Below, piece by piece: positions 1-8,053 of a stretch of DNA of 10,498 nucleotides. The notes beneath the pieces are model-generated. The model saw only the letters and a list, made by a program, of their open reading frames with translations. It was not told the origin of the DNA and searched no databases. This DNA is from Martensiomyces pterosporus (Eukaryota; Kickxellomycota; Kickxellomycetes; Kickxellales; Kickxellaceae), in the NCBI GenBank assembly GCA_025201845.1, contig MU604057.1, positions 1,999-12,496 on the forward strand. Reading direction: 5' to 3'. The translations under genes were made by a program, and so were the position numbers. Each line of letters opens with the position of its first letter. Position 1 is the stretch's first letter.

Positions 1-2
1 GC

Positions 3-173
3 TATGGTGCATATGCCTATGGATTCCCTGCAGCCCTTGACTTCAACCGCCAGTTCGACCGCACCACCAACCGCGCCGACTTCCATGACACCACCGTGTT
101 CGCCAACAACAAGGAAGCCCACGTTGCAAGTGACACCGTCCACGATTCCGCCACCAACGACTTTGTTGGATAA
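3..173 (+). CDS. 3' end of an unrecognised protein-coding gene (partial)
   Basis: A frame open from the left edge encodes 56 residues and ends at TAA 171-173. The peptide starts with Tyr/Gly/Ala-rich sequence (YGAYAYGFPAALDFNRQFDR) and continues with a polar stretch rich in Thr, Asn, Asp and His, ending in FVG. I do not recognise a family. Codon use is the best evidence for coding: Asn, Asp, Phe, Thr, Ala and His codons nearly all end in C, more strongly than in the other genes here, which usually marks a highly expressed gene. No membrane segment or cysteine is visible in this part. The N-terminus, any signal peptide and any introns lie outside the window, so location and function cannot be inferred. 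The next gene on the same strand starts about 730 bp downstream. Confidence 0.6.
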   Translation, partial: YGAYAYGFPAALDFNRQFDRTTNRADFHDTTVFANNKEAHVASDTVHDSATNDFVG

Positions 174-283
174 GCTCTAATATGTTCGCCGTCATTCTCC
201 TCAATAGAAACCTATTGTAGATTGTTTATTAGCAATTGTTCCATACATGTATTAGTTCCATAGGTATATCTGGGTAGGGTGTT

Positions 284-301
284 TGACAGATAAATCTGTC
301 A
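284..301. repeat. 18-bp inverted repeat (TGACAGAT-AA-ATCTGTCA)
   Basis: Two perfect 8-bp arms flank a 2-bp spacer, TGACAGATAAATCTGTCA. Each arm starts with TGACAG, the core bound by TALE-class homeodomain proteins in other eukaryotes, so the element could be a dimeric regulatory site. It lies 110 bp after the left gene's stop and 600 bp before the CAF-1 start. It could equally belong to the left gene's 3' end. A match of this size is not rare enough in 10 kb to prove function. Confidence 0.35.
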
Positions 302-837
302 TTGGCCGGCAGAACAATATATCTCTTCCGAGTAGACGCTCGTACATTTAGACAATAAGCAGCTCGAGATATGCGAGGGTGAGCAAATGTATTGGTATAT
401 GCTGCCTAGGGTTCATTTGCAGCTTTTAATGGTTAGTTCATGGGGTTTGACGGCCTGAAATGTGTACTCGGTGTGCGTGACAAGGGGCACTTAATTCCAA
501 GCATGATGCAGACTCCCGGGTATCTGGGCCCTCCTCCAGCGCCAAGCTACTCTGCGTCTAAAAGTGACTAGTGTCAGCGCATCTATCGTCTTATTTGCTA
601 TCTTTGTCTCACTAGTTAACTATCTCAGTCTCGCTTTGTGCACATCCACATCACCGGGCAGGCCATAGCTACCATGCGCAAATATTGCGCTGGGAGTGTC
701 GCAAGGGGAGCACAAGCTTTGACGCGCTTGAGGCGTTTTACGTGTAATTAATCGCTTGATTAGCGACCATCAGCAGAGCCTGCTAGCCACAACAACGGGT
801 TTTCGTTTACATTAAGCTCGCGCTTTCCTTTTTGAAC

Positions 838-861
838 ATGAGTCGTGAGATTCCGTGTTAA
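838..861 (+). other. Upstream ORF 1 before the CAF-1 large-subunit start
   Basis: A seven-codon ORF (MSREIPC, then TAA) begins 66 bp upstream of ATG 904. It is in the same frame as the main ORF but separated from it by its stop. It matters only if transcription starts upstream of 838, which the sequence alone does not show. Confidence 0.3.
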
Positions 862-895
862 GTCCTTCTTTTTCAGCTTGATATCCAAACTTTTC

Positions 896-922
896 ATGTC
901 TATATGCACTGTATGCAAATGA
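896..922 (+). other. Upstream ORF 2 overlapping the CAF-1 start codons
   Basis: An eight-codon ORF from ATG 896 ends at TGA 920-922. It overlaps in-frame main-ORF ATGs 904 and 913, and its stop overlaps ATG 919 as ATGA, an arrangement that permits termination-reinitiation. A scanning ribosome would meet it first if the leader includes 896. Confidence 0.35.
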
Positions 923-3900
923 CAAATACTGACAGGCAACGCGCTGGGAAACAGAAAAAGGCGTCCTCGCTTATGCGGTTCTTTGGCCGCCAGGACTCGA
1001 AAGAGGGTCAGTATCGCCGGACAGCTGCAGTGAACTGCGCATTGGCAGACTCAGTCGCATCGCTAATTCGAATGCATATGCTTCCTTCTGCGCTCATTTA
1101 GGTTCTGGTGCAAAAGCAGTGGAGCCTAGCAGCGACAAAGCCGACAAGGGCGCCGATGCCAAGCCCCATGGTGCGTAAAGCAGCACTTGCTGTATGTGAC
1201 AACCGGCAAACCTATTTCATTGCACAAGTCGCGAAGGAGCGCAGCAGGCATGGGAATACTAACACCTTCACACACTGGTTTTATGCATGGATGTAGCTGA
1301 AGCCGCTGCAGGCAGGCACAGCAAGAATGACCGAAAGAGGCGGAAAAAGCAAGCAGGTGAAGACACCAAGGGAGACAATGCAAGTGCGACTGGTGCAAAG
1401 AGTGTCCAGACAACAGCCGCACCTCTCACAGCGTTTAAGAATGGCAAGCTGGTGTTCTCTGAAAAGAAGCTTGGGCTAGAGAGACACCCCTCTGTGGTCG
1501 CAGCAGTTTTCAAGTTCCACCAGCTCATTGCCCAGCTCAAGCGGGACGGAGGAGACGGCTTGCCACTATCTTCCATACCAGCAGAACACCACTCGCTTGT
1601 TGCCATGATGGTCCAGGAAAGAGATAACGCGATCGCTGCGCTTGTCAAGTCAGTCGAAGCTCAACTCTGTCCGGTAGTGTTTGGCGAAGACAGCTCTAGC
1701 AACTCGGGTACGTGCATTGTGCATTCCTGCTCGTCTGACTTTTGTTCATTGCCACTTCTACAAGCGCTGCATCGTTCTAGGCGCCACACGTGCGATACTA
1801 AACGGCATTATCCCCTGAGTACTGCTTATCTCGTAGACATAATTGCCCCTGGCGCAGTCGAGAGCACGATCAAAGAAATAGCAGCTCAAACGAACTACGG
1901 TGTCCCGCTCAGCATCTTGAATGAGTGCTGCAGTGCCGGACTCGAAGATACACCACATGTAAGTAACCCCAGCTGTGTTTGCTGTCTTTGCAAGGGACAC
2001 GCACCCAATATGCAGTCCACTCGTTTAAGCCCATATCTTTATCCACATGCGCTCTTTTTATGTACTCAAGTAGAGCCTGTCAATATTGCGCTGGGAAGTC
2101 AACGACCTGTCTTTATTGCCAGAAGATGTTTGTGACATCGTGCGCAAGCGGAGATTGCGGCGAAAGGATGCACGCGAAGAATGCGCTCGGTGGTTCAAAT
2201 CCTTGGAAACGAGTATACAGCAGCAGATCTTGAGCGGCACCCTGAAGAAGTTAAGCGCCAAATCTCATGCGGCAGGAGCAGCAGCAACAGCCATAAAGAG
2301 CGGCCAGCCTGGCCCCGAGAAGAGGTCTGATGCTGTAGGAAATGCAGCTGCAGGTGATAAGCGGACCTCAAGCAAAGCAGGCACAGCACCAGCTTCTCCA
2401 AAGAAGGCCCAGCACCACCTGTTGCGTGGGCAAAAGAGACTGCAGACCTTTTTTGTAACTGAAAGGGTCGCAGAGAAGGATAAGAAACTGCCGTCTGAGA
2501 CTGAAGCTGTCGAGTCAAAGGGCGGGTACGAGGCAAGATTCCATCCATTCCACCTACGGCACAACACAAGCATGTACGGATATACAACGCCAGCGTCGTT
2601 TGACCCACACAACATCGACAGAGTGCTGCAGGCGTCACAGTCCCCTCTGGACAACAACGCCGAACCCAGCATCTCCCAGCTGTTGCGTGAGCTCAAATCG
2701 ACTCCCAAAGATGCTGTGCACAAGCCAACCAAAGCAATGCCGCCAGTATGCGATGGAGTGGATCTGGATGACGCAGAGCTCCATTTGCTGCAGCTTCGGG
2801 AACAGCCTATGAAGCTCATCCACTTCTTTGGGAGTCGCCGGCCTGACTACTGGGGCACATGGACCCGAGCACTTAGCAATGTGAGTGCCCGGCGGCCATT
2901 TGCGCAGGACACCGATGCTTTAGACTACGACGTCGACAGTGACGCAGGGTGGGAGATCGAGGAAGACGAGGAAGGTGAAGAGCTCAAGAGTGAGGACGAT
3001 GAGGATGAGGAGGGCGACGACGATGACGACGACGATGATGACGATGACGACGACGAAGACTTTGACGAAAATAACACTCTTGGGTTTATTGTTGGCGACG
3101 ATGACACTGGCATAAGCTCTCTTAGCCGAGCATCCCCTGGGGCGATTGGTTTGGACTCTGACTCTGGGTCTGACTCTGACACCGAGTCCGAGTTCAATTC
3201 CGAGGACGAGGTGATGGAAGAAATAAACCCTGACGAGGAAGTCTCGGCAGAGGCCATGGACGTCGACGAGCGTGAGGCAACAAATGACACAAAAGACAAT
3301 TCTATAGCGGCATCAGTAGTGCAGCGCGTGAAAGCTAGATCATCCCGTAGGCGCCGCGCAGTGCTGCACCACACAGACGATGATATGGGCAAGGATGAGC
3401 GGCACGAGCAGCGTGAGCAACAGCAACGACGAAGGAAGGTGGTGCCCCTTACGCCGATCGTTGTTGGCCTAGCATGGAGAACCAGCAGGTCCACGTTGCC
3501 TGACGATTCTAAAGCTAGCATACTAAGCGCCCTCACAATCTCTTGCATCGATTCATGCATGCCTTCATGTGTCAGCATCAAGTCACAAGCAGCGCTTACA
3601 AGCAAGAAAGGCGCAGATGACGACAATGCATCAAAGGGAGATGAGTCAGCCACCGCTGCCGCTGGCCGTAAAGCCAAGGAGATCACGGAGGACGAGCTGT
3701 TTACTCTTGTCGGCATTGTCCATGGTTCGCCGCTGGGTGTCTTGCGTCTTGTTGACGAGATAAAATCGCGGATACCCGATGCGTCGAAAAGGCATATCGA
3801 GCGGCTGATTCACGAGCATGCTGTAAAAGAAAAGCGGCCACCTTCCACACGGCCTGTCTGGTGCGTGAACGGAAAGCTGCTTGAGAAAGCGCGTGCTGCC

Positions 3901-4062
3901 AGAAAGTCGAGGGTGCCCAGCCGAACTGAGAGCACAAAGCAAAACCAGAGCAGCGTCGACGTAGCTGTCGGCATGGACAAGGCCAAACCAAGCGCGACAG
4001 ACGAGTTCGAACTGGTACAGAACGTAGCAAAACGCCAGCGCACAAATGGGTCGTCGTGCTAA
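904..4062 (+). CDS. CAC1: Chromatin assembly factor 1 large subunit (CAF-1 p150 / Cac1 / Pcf1), five exons
   Basis: This is the large subunit of the nuclear CAF-1 histone chaperone, which deposits H3-H4 on newly replicated DNA and is tethered to the fork by PCNA. Exons are 904-1006, 1102-1170, 1297-1707, 1837-1958 and 2074-4062, giving 897 residues; each junction restores one open frame. Visible parts in order: a PIP-like motif ASSLMRFF (20-27); a basic patch; a canonical PIP box QKRLQTFF (355-362); the family's RPDYWGTW signature (492-498 region); an acidic histone-binding region from about 519 to 568 with 13 consecutive Asp; a second Ser/Asp/Glu patch with CK2-like sites; and a C-terminal winged-helix-like domain (about 774-834, ending VWCVN). 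The Lys/Glu/Arg-rich KER region expected before the second PIP box is not evident. ATGs 904, 913 and 919 are in frame, so the first few residues are uncertain. The Cac1 identity is strong; fine exon ends are inferred. Confidence 0.9.
1007..1101 (+). other. CAF-1 gene intron 1
   Basis: This 95-bp intron begins GTCAGT and ends TTTAG, with a CTAAT branch-like site near 1063. It is phase 1. The nearby GT at 1011 would lead to a stop in exon 2, so 1007 is the donor that keeps the frame. Confidence 0.8.
1171..1296 (+). other. CAF-1 gene intron 2
   Basis: This 126-bp intron begins GTGCGT, contains a textbook TACTAAC branch site at 1257-1263 and ends ATGTAG. It is phase 1. An in-frame TAA in the intron follows the donor directly, so splicing is required to continue the protein. 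Confidence 0.85.
1708..1836 (+). other. CAF-1 gene intron 3
   Basis: This 129-bp intron begins GTACGT, has a TACTAAA branch-like site near 1796 and ends TCGTAG. It is phase 1, its length is a multiple of three and it contains no in-frame stop. Retention would therefore insert 43 residues without breaking the frame, so whether it is always spliced is less certain than for the other introns. Confidence 0.7.
1959..2073 (+). other. CAF-1 gene intron 4
   Basis: This 115-bp intron begins with the strong donor GTAAGT and ends CAAGTAG. It is phase 0 and switches to the long last-exon frame, which has no ATG near its beginning and must be reached by splicing. The branch site is not obvious; GTTTAAG near 2023 is a candidate. 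Confidence 0.8.
3016..3054 (+). repeat. GAC/GAT trinucleotide run encoding 13 Asp
   Basis: Thirteen consecutive Asp codons, mixed GAC and GAT, sit in the acidic histone-binding region of the CAF-1 large subunit. Codon mixing suggests selection for acidic protein sequence rather than recent pure repeat expansion. Its complement produces a long serine-rich antisense ORF that I regard as a shadow. Confidence 0.85.
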
Positions 4063-4245
4063 GGCGGTGCTATTACTATCCGCATCTTGTCCAGGGGTTA
4101 GCGTCTAGAATGGTGGCTGACCCATATATGTGTTTTCAGGGCTGCATGTGGCTTTGTATTGGAGATGCATTACACCAGCTGTTTGTATGGCCATACCCGT
4201 CCTTTGCCTACCTGTTTCTCCTTTTTATAATTGCCACGGTTCACA

Positions 4246-4602
4246 ATGCCACTGCCTGAACTGAGCAACTTCCAGGTCAAGTCTCCTTTGCCACAGCTGG
4301 GCGGGACACGCAGACATAAAAAGAACCCGCTGGTGTCGTCGAAGGAACAGGCGGGCAACAGCACCTGCGAGGTAGTGTTCCCTGGCCCTTTCAGCTCTGC
4401 GTATAGCACCGTTGACACGATTCCCCTAGACCAGGCTGAAGATGACTACCAGCAGGCGCTAAAGGGGATTCGCGAGTACAGGAAGAACGCAATAGTGGCT
4501 GGGCAAAGGACCACCGAAGGTGCACAGGCTGCAAGCGAAGCCGGGTATTTCGAGATTGTTTCTGGTGCGTCAGAGCCAGACAGCTACTATTCCGACGACT
4601 GA
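4246..4602 (+). CDS. Unrecognised small protein, 118 residues
   Basis: ATG 4246 has A at -3 (CACAATGCC) and opens an intronless frame of 118 codons ending at TGA 4600-4602. The frame extends upstream only to non-ATG codons, so 4246 is the natural start. I do not recognise a family. The N-terminal third is basic and proline-containing (GGTRRHKKNP). The middle has FPGPFSSAYSTVDTIPLD, followed by a charged, probably helical segment (about 65-95, QAEDDYQQALKGIREYRKN). The C-terminus is acidic and serine/tyrosine rich, ending YYSDD. There is no membrane segment, signal peptide or cysteine pair; the single Cys makes a zinc site unlikely. It lies 183 bp after the CAF-1 stop and 163 bp before PHF5A on the same strand. 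Length, isolated frame and start context support a real gene, but without a homologue it remains hypothetical. Confidence 0.6.
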   Translation: MPLPELSNFQVKSPLPQLGGTRRHKKNPLVSSKEQAGNSTCEVVFPGPFSSAYSTVDTIPLDQAEDDYQQALKGIREYRKNAIVAGQRTTEGAQAASEAGYFEIVSGASEPDSYYSDD

Positions 4603-4631
4603 TCCGCTTTAGATCACGAGATGACACCGCT

Positions 4632-4675
4632 CATTTATATATAATATAATCGTATATGCTCGGTCGTATATATCC
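4632..4675 (+). promoter_or_regulatory. TATA-rich stretch upstream of PHF5A
   Basis: Runs such as TTTATATATAATATAA (from about 4634) and GTATATATCC (near 4667) lie 90-135 bp before ATG 4766, in the 163-bp gap between two genes. They could serve as a TATA-type promoter for PHF5A, or as 3'-end signals for the small gene ending at 4602. A further TTTTAAATA is at 4739-4747. Confidence 0.35.
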
Positions 4676-4765
4676 TCAGAACTGTACCTGCATCCGGGCC
4701 AAGCCACTTATGTTTGTCTACCTACTCCTATTCTCGCATTTTAAATACGAGCACCGGCATATCAA

Positions 4766-5098
4766 ATGGCCAGACACCACCCGGATCTCATATTCTGTCG
4801 CCGGTTACCAGGCATCGCTATCGGTCGCCTATGCGAGAAGTGCGACGGCAAATGCGTGATCTGCGACTCGCTCGTTCGTCCAGCCAAGCTGGTCCACATC
4901 TGCGACGAGTGCAACTACGGAAGCTACAAGGGCCGCTGCATCGTCTGCGATGGCCGGGGAATCTCTGATGCATACTACTGTAAGGAATGCGTGGGGCTAG
5001 AAAAGGACCGGGACGGGTGCCCAAAGATTGTAAACTTGGGCACGGCAAGAACAGATCTCTTTTACGAGCGAAAAAAGTACGGGTTCCAAAAGCGATGA
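4766..5098 (+). CDS. PHF5A: PHF5A / Rds3, SF3b subunit of the U2 snRNP (110 residues)
   Basis: This is a complete, intronless 110-residue copy of the SF3b 14b subunit (PHF5A in animals, Rds3 in budding yeast, Ini1 in fission yeast), the same length as human PHF5A. In the U2 snRNP it bridges the SF3B1 HEAT repeats and helps form the pocket that holds the branch-point adenosine; it acts in the nucleus. All zinc-binding cysteines are present at 11, 23, 26, 30, 33, 46, 49, 58, 61, 72, 75 and 85, in the family's knotted CxxC arrangement. The blocks [42 protein letters not shown] and the C-terminal [12 protein letters not shown] tail are intact. Lys29, an acetylation site in the human protein, is kept. 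Position 36, Tyr in human and yeast, is Leu (codon CTC 4871-4873), and human Cys40 is Ala. The start has A at -3. Confidence 0.97.
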   Translation: MARHHPDLIFCRRLPGIAIGRLCEKCDGKCVICDSLVRPAKLVHICDECNYGSYKGRCIVCDGRGISDAYYCKECVGLEKDRDGCPKIVNLGTARTDLFYERKKYGFQKR

Positions 5099-5385
5099 CG
5101 CCGAAATACACCCGCCGCTCTTCTCTTGTTTCTCCGTGGTTTCGTTTGTTTCTCAAGCTCTGATCAGCACTGATTCGATTAAAATAAATAAATAAATTGC
5201 ACGTTCGTTTGTTTACAATAAAGCCGAAGCGGTGGGAGGAAAACAAACAGCGAGCAGCATAGACAAATGTGTGCAGTTTCCATGTCTCATGTCTCTCTTT
5301 TGTTTTCTCTATTGATTGCCAGTATTTTCTATTTCATTTTATACAGCAGCAAGGCACTTTTTATCTACCTCGACATACTTGGGAA
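5099..5385. other. Intergenic region between PHF5A and the kinesin gene
   Basis: This 287-bp gap contains the PHF5A 3' flank with AATAAA signals and a T-rich stretch (about 5290-5345) that probably belongs to the kinesin promoter or leader. A 41-codon ORF of hydrophobic residues (5267-5392) overlaps the kinesin ATG in another frame. I treat it as a by-product of the T-rich leader or a possible upstream ORF, not a gene. Confidence 0.5.
5183..5222 (+). terminator. Polyadenylation-type AATAAA cluster after PHF5A
   Basis: Three overlapping AATAAA hexamers lie at 5183-5188, 5187-5192 and 5191-5196, and a fourth at 5217-5222, about 85-125 bp after the PHF5A stop. This is the usual distance for a fungal 3' end signal, and the following T-rich DNA fits a cleavage region. 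Confidence 0.5.
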
Positions 5386-8053
5386 ATGGTAGGCGAAAAA
5401 GAAGCAGCTAGGGCGACGAATAGTGGTGTGCACCCTGAAATTCCCAGTAGCAAAACTACCACTGCCAACTACTACTTGTGCTGCTAATACTACAGCTTGC
5501 GTTGCCATTTTTGTGGAGTTGTAGACCACTGGGATAAGACCGCCGGGATCGCTCCTAAAGCAGCCCAGCAAGATAGGTGGCCTTAAGCCGCCGACAGATC
5601 TCTCCCGCACAGTGGGCTCAGGCATCAGTGGAAAGCGAAAGGCGCCTGGGGATGCGCAGGAACTCAGCATTCGACCTCCATCAGCAGCAGGAGCAGGAGC
5701 AGCGCGGAATATCACCACCCGTCCAGTGAAGGCGCCGGTGTCAAGGACAAGCAAACAGGAGGTGGAGACGGTCCATGCTGGACGTCGTTCCTCGCAGGGG
5801 TTCAAAGTGACACCCAAGCAGGCACGCAGCCCTGCGCCGCATGCTGGTGCTAAACCGCCCGCCATGGCAGCAGTAGCAGCTGGTGCCTCCAGCAAAGCAG
5901 GCGCTGTTTCCCGTGTTGCCTCACGGAACTCAACGAAGCCCACAGCACTTGGAAGGGTTCCAGCAGCAAGAACATCTGTGACTCATGGCCGTGCGAACGC
6001 AGGCAGAGCTGCTACCAACAAAAATGCACACGCCAGGAACATGCCACCGCCCGATAGCGTCAAGCGCAGGAAAGTTGATGCATCTGTGCGCTCAAGAGGC
6101 GCAGCACCCCCATCATTCAACAGCCGTTCAGCAGGTGCAGGGAATCAGCCTGCTAAAGGCAGTGCTGCTGGGTTACAAGCGGCTAACGGAAGCTCGCTTT
6201 TGAGAAATGGTGCTCAAGCTGCTGGAAACGGCGACGCGGAAGAAGACGAGGATGATGACGAAGACGAGGAGGATGAAGAGCTTGGGCCGCCACCAATGCT
6301 TCACAAGCGCTCAGAGTACGACTACAACGGGCGCCTCAAGGACCTCGAGGCATTCTCAGAATACATGATAATGAAAAACAGGACGACGCGCAAGAAGAAG
6401 AAGCTGCTTAGCGTCGAGCTCGAACACCACTCTACTCAGATGTCACAGCTAGAGTTTGACAAGCAGATCCTTGGAGCCAAGGTCGACGAGTCTGAAAAGC
6501 AGATCAAGTCGCTTAAGGGCGCGATTGACCAGGGCGCGCTCCAGCTGCAAGAGCAAAAGCGGAGGCATGAGGATGAGGTCGACGATATGAACCGCAAGTT
6601 CAAGAGAGAGGCTGAGCGGATGCAGGATGAGCAGCGAGTGCTGGGGAAAACTATCGCTGAGCTCAACGCGACCCTTGACGAAACGAAGACCAGCTTGCAG
6701 TCGAAGAAAGACGAGTGTGTTCGGCTGGATGCTACAATCTCCAAGCAGGCCAGCGACCAGCTGGAGCTTGAGAGCAGCTATCGCAACCTGAAGGCCAAGC
6801 TTGAGAACCTCGAGGATGTGGTGAATGAGCGCGAAATTCGCATTGCAGAGCTCGAAGAGAGTGTAGCTGCGCGCAACCACACTATCGACGAGCTGGAAGC
6901 CAAGCTTCGCAAGGAGGAGACTATGCGCCGGCAGCTGCACAACACGATCCAGGAGCTCAAGGGAAACATTCGCGTCTTTTGCCGTGTTCGTCCGCTGCTG
7001 GGTAAGGAGAAGGAGATGGCTGAGGCGCTGCCTATTTCTTTCCCCGAGTGCGACAATAGCGACGAGATTGAGCTCGTACAATCGTCGGAGAGCGCGATGG
7101 GCAAGGCGACATCCAAAACATTCCCATTCAAGTTCGATCGCGTGTTTGCGTCTGACTCGACGCAGGATGCCGTGTTTGACGAGGTCTCGCAGCTGATCCA
7201 GTCGGCACTTGACGGATATCCTGTCTGCATCTTCGCCTATGGCCAGACTGGCAGCGGAAAGACGCACACCATGCAGGGTCCCGATAGCATCTCCTCTGCC
7301 GACATGAGCGAGGCTGTTCTGGGCATCATTCCTCGCTCTGTCAAGCAGATCTACGAAAACACCAGCAAGCTGGCCGAGCGCGGTTGGGAGTACACGCTTG
7401 AGGGCCAGTTCCTCGAGATCTACAACGAGACTCTGCAGGATCTTCTTGCGCCCAGCGGCCGCACGTCGCCTGGAGGCGACAAGCAGCCAACAAAGCTGGA
7501 CATCTACCAGGACAGCGAGGGGCATACGCGGGTGAAGAATGTCACAACGGTCAAGGTTGATAGCGCCGAGCGCGTTCACTGGCTTTTGGCCCGCGCAGCC
7601 GACAACCGTACTGTGGCTGCTACAAACTGCAACGAGCGGTCATCGCGCTCTCACAGCGTGTTCACACTGCACCTCCACGGCAGGAACAGCCTGACTGGCG
7701 AGTCATCCTCGGGTGTTCTCAATCTCATTGACCTGGCTGGCTCTGAGCGGCTATCAAGCTCTGGGTCGCGGGGCGAGCGGCTGAAGGAGACACAGGCCAT
7801 CAACAAGTCGCTGGCTTGCCTGGGCGATGTCATTGCCGCACTGGCAAAGGGCAGTCGCCATGTCCCTTACAGAAACTCCAAGCTTACACATTTGCTCCAA
7901 GAGTCGCTTGGTGCCGGAAACTCAAAGACGCTCATGTTTGTGTGCGTCAACCCGAGCCCCAGCAGCACACAGGAATCGCTGTGCTCGCTGCAGTTTGCGA
8001 CCAAAGTCAACTCGTGTCAGATTGGCACAGCAAGGCGTCAGGCCAGTGCTTAG
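5386..8053 (+). CDS. Kinesin-14, C-terminal minus-end motor (Kar3/KlpA/Ncd type), two exons
   Basis: This is a microtubule motor with its head at the C-terminus, the kinesin-14 layout used in spindle assembly. The preferred model is ATG 5386-5388, intron 5389-5524, exon 5525-8053 (843 residues); a later donor at 5428 would add 13 residues. Segments in order: a short RPPGSLLKQPS motif typical of fungal kinesin-14 tails; an Ala/Lys/Arg/Pro-rich basic tail that could bind a second microtubule; an SV40-like NLS KRRKVD (181-186); an acidic run (about 240-253); a long coiled-coil stalk (about 283-480); and the motor from GNIRVFCRVRP (481). P-loop GQTGSGKT (574-581), switch I NERSSRSHS (from 704) and switch II DLAGSER (737-743) are intact, as is NKSLACLGDVIAAL, so the ATPase looks functional. 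The neck plus GNIRVFCRVRP is diagnostic of kinesin-14. Which paralogue it is cannot be decided. No in-frame ATG occurs in exon 2 before 5864, so an upstream exon is needed. It converges on the Hua1-like gene. Confidence 0.93.
5389..5524 (+). other. Kinesin gene intron 1 (donor uncertain)
   Basis: The acceptor GTTGTAG ends at 5524, 36-42 bp after a TGCTAAT branch site at 5481-5487, and everything from 5525 is open in the kinesin frame while TAG stands just before it. Phase 0 is needed. Two donors keep the frame: GTAGGC at 5389, directly after the ATG, and GTGCAC at 5428. The first has G at +5 like the other introns in the window; the second gives an intron of 97 bp. Confidence 0.6.

Larger units (their letters stand above)
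174..903. other. Intergenic region: 3' flank of the left gene and 5' region of the CAF-1 gene
   Basis: I find no convincing coding frame in this 730-bp stretch. It presumably holds the 3' UTR of the left gene (AT-rich after 180) and the promoter and 5' UTR of the CAF-1 large-subunit gene. Structures seen are an 18-bp inverted repeat at 284-301, a smaller one at 752-766 (TCGCT, five bases, AGCGA), a TTACGTGTAA bZIP-like element near 738-747, and two very short upstream ORFs at 838-861 and 896-922. Confidence 0.6.

Noticed and set aside
752..766. TCGCT-TGATT-AGCGA hairpin
   Set aside because: A 5-bp arm is common by chance and there is no T-run or context suggesting a function.
1268..1648. 126-codon minus-strand ORF over CAF-1 exon 3
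   Set aside because: No recognisable motif and opposite a plus-strand exon supported by splice sites and frame continuity.
2925..3716. 263-codon serine-rich minus-strand ORF opposite the CAF-1 acidic region
   Set aside because: Complement of Asp/Glu codons gives Ser/Leu runs; the plus strand carries the conserved protein.
4656..4859. 67-codon plus-strand ORF before and overlapping PHF5A
   Set aside because: Overlaps the highly conserved PHF5A frame in another phase and begins in TATA-rich DNA; no motif.
5267..5392. 41-codon hydrophobic ORF overlapping the kinesin ATG
   Set aside because: Lies in T-rich leader DNA, where hydrophobic translations arise by chance; could be an upstream ORF but not supported as a gene.
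6449..7579. 376-codon ORF on the minus strand inside the kinesin gene
   Set aside because: It is Leu/Ala/Arg-rich sequence produced by the complement of strongly biased kinesin codons and lies opposite a fully conserved motor domain; no motif of its own.
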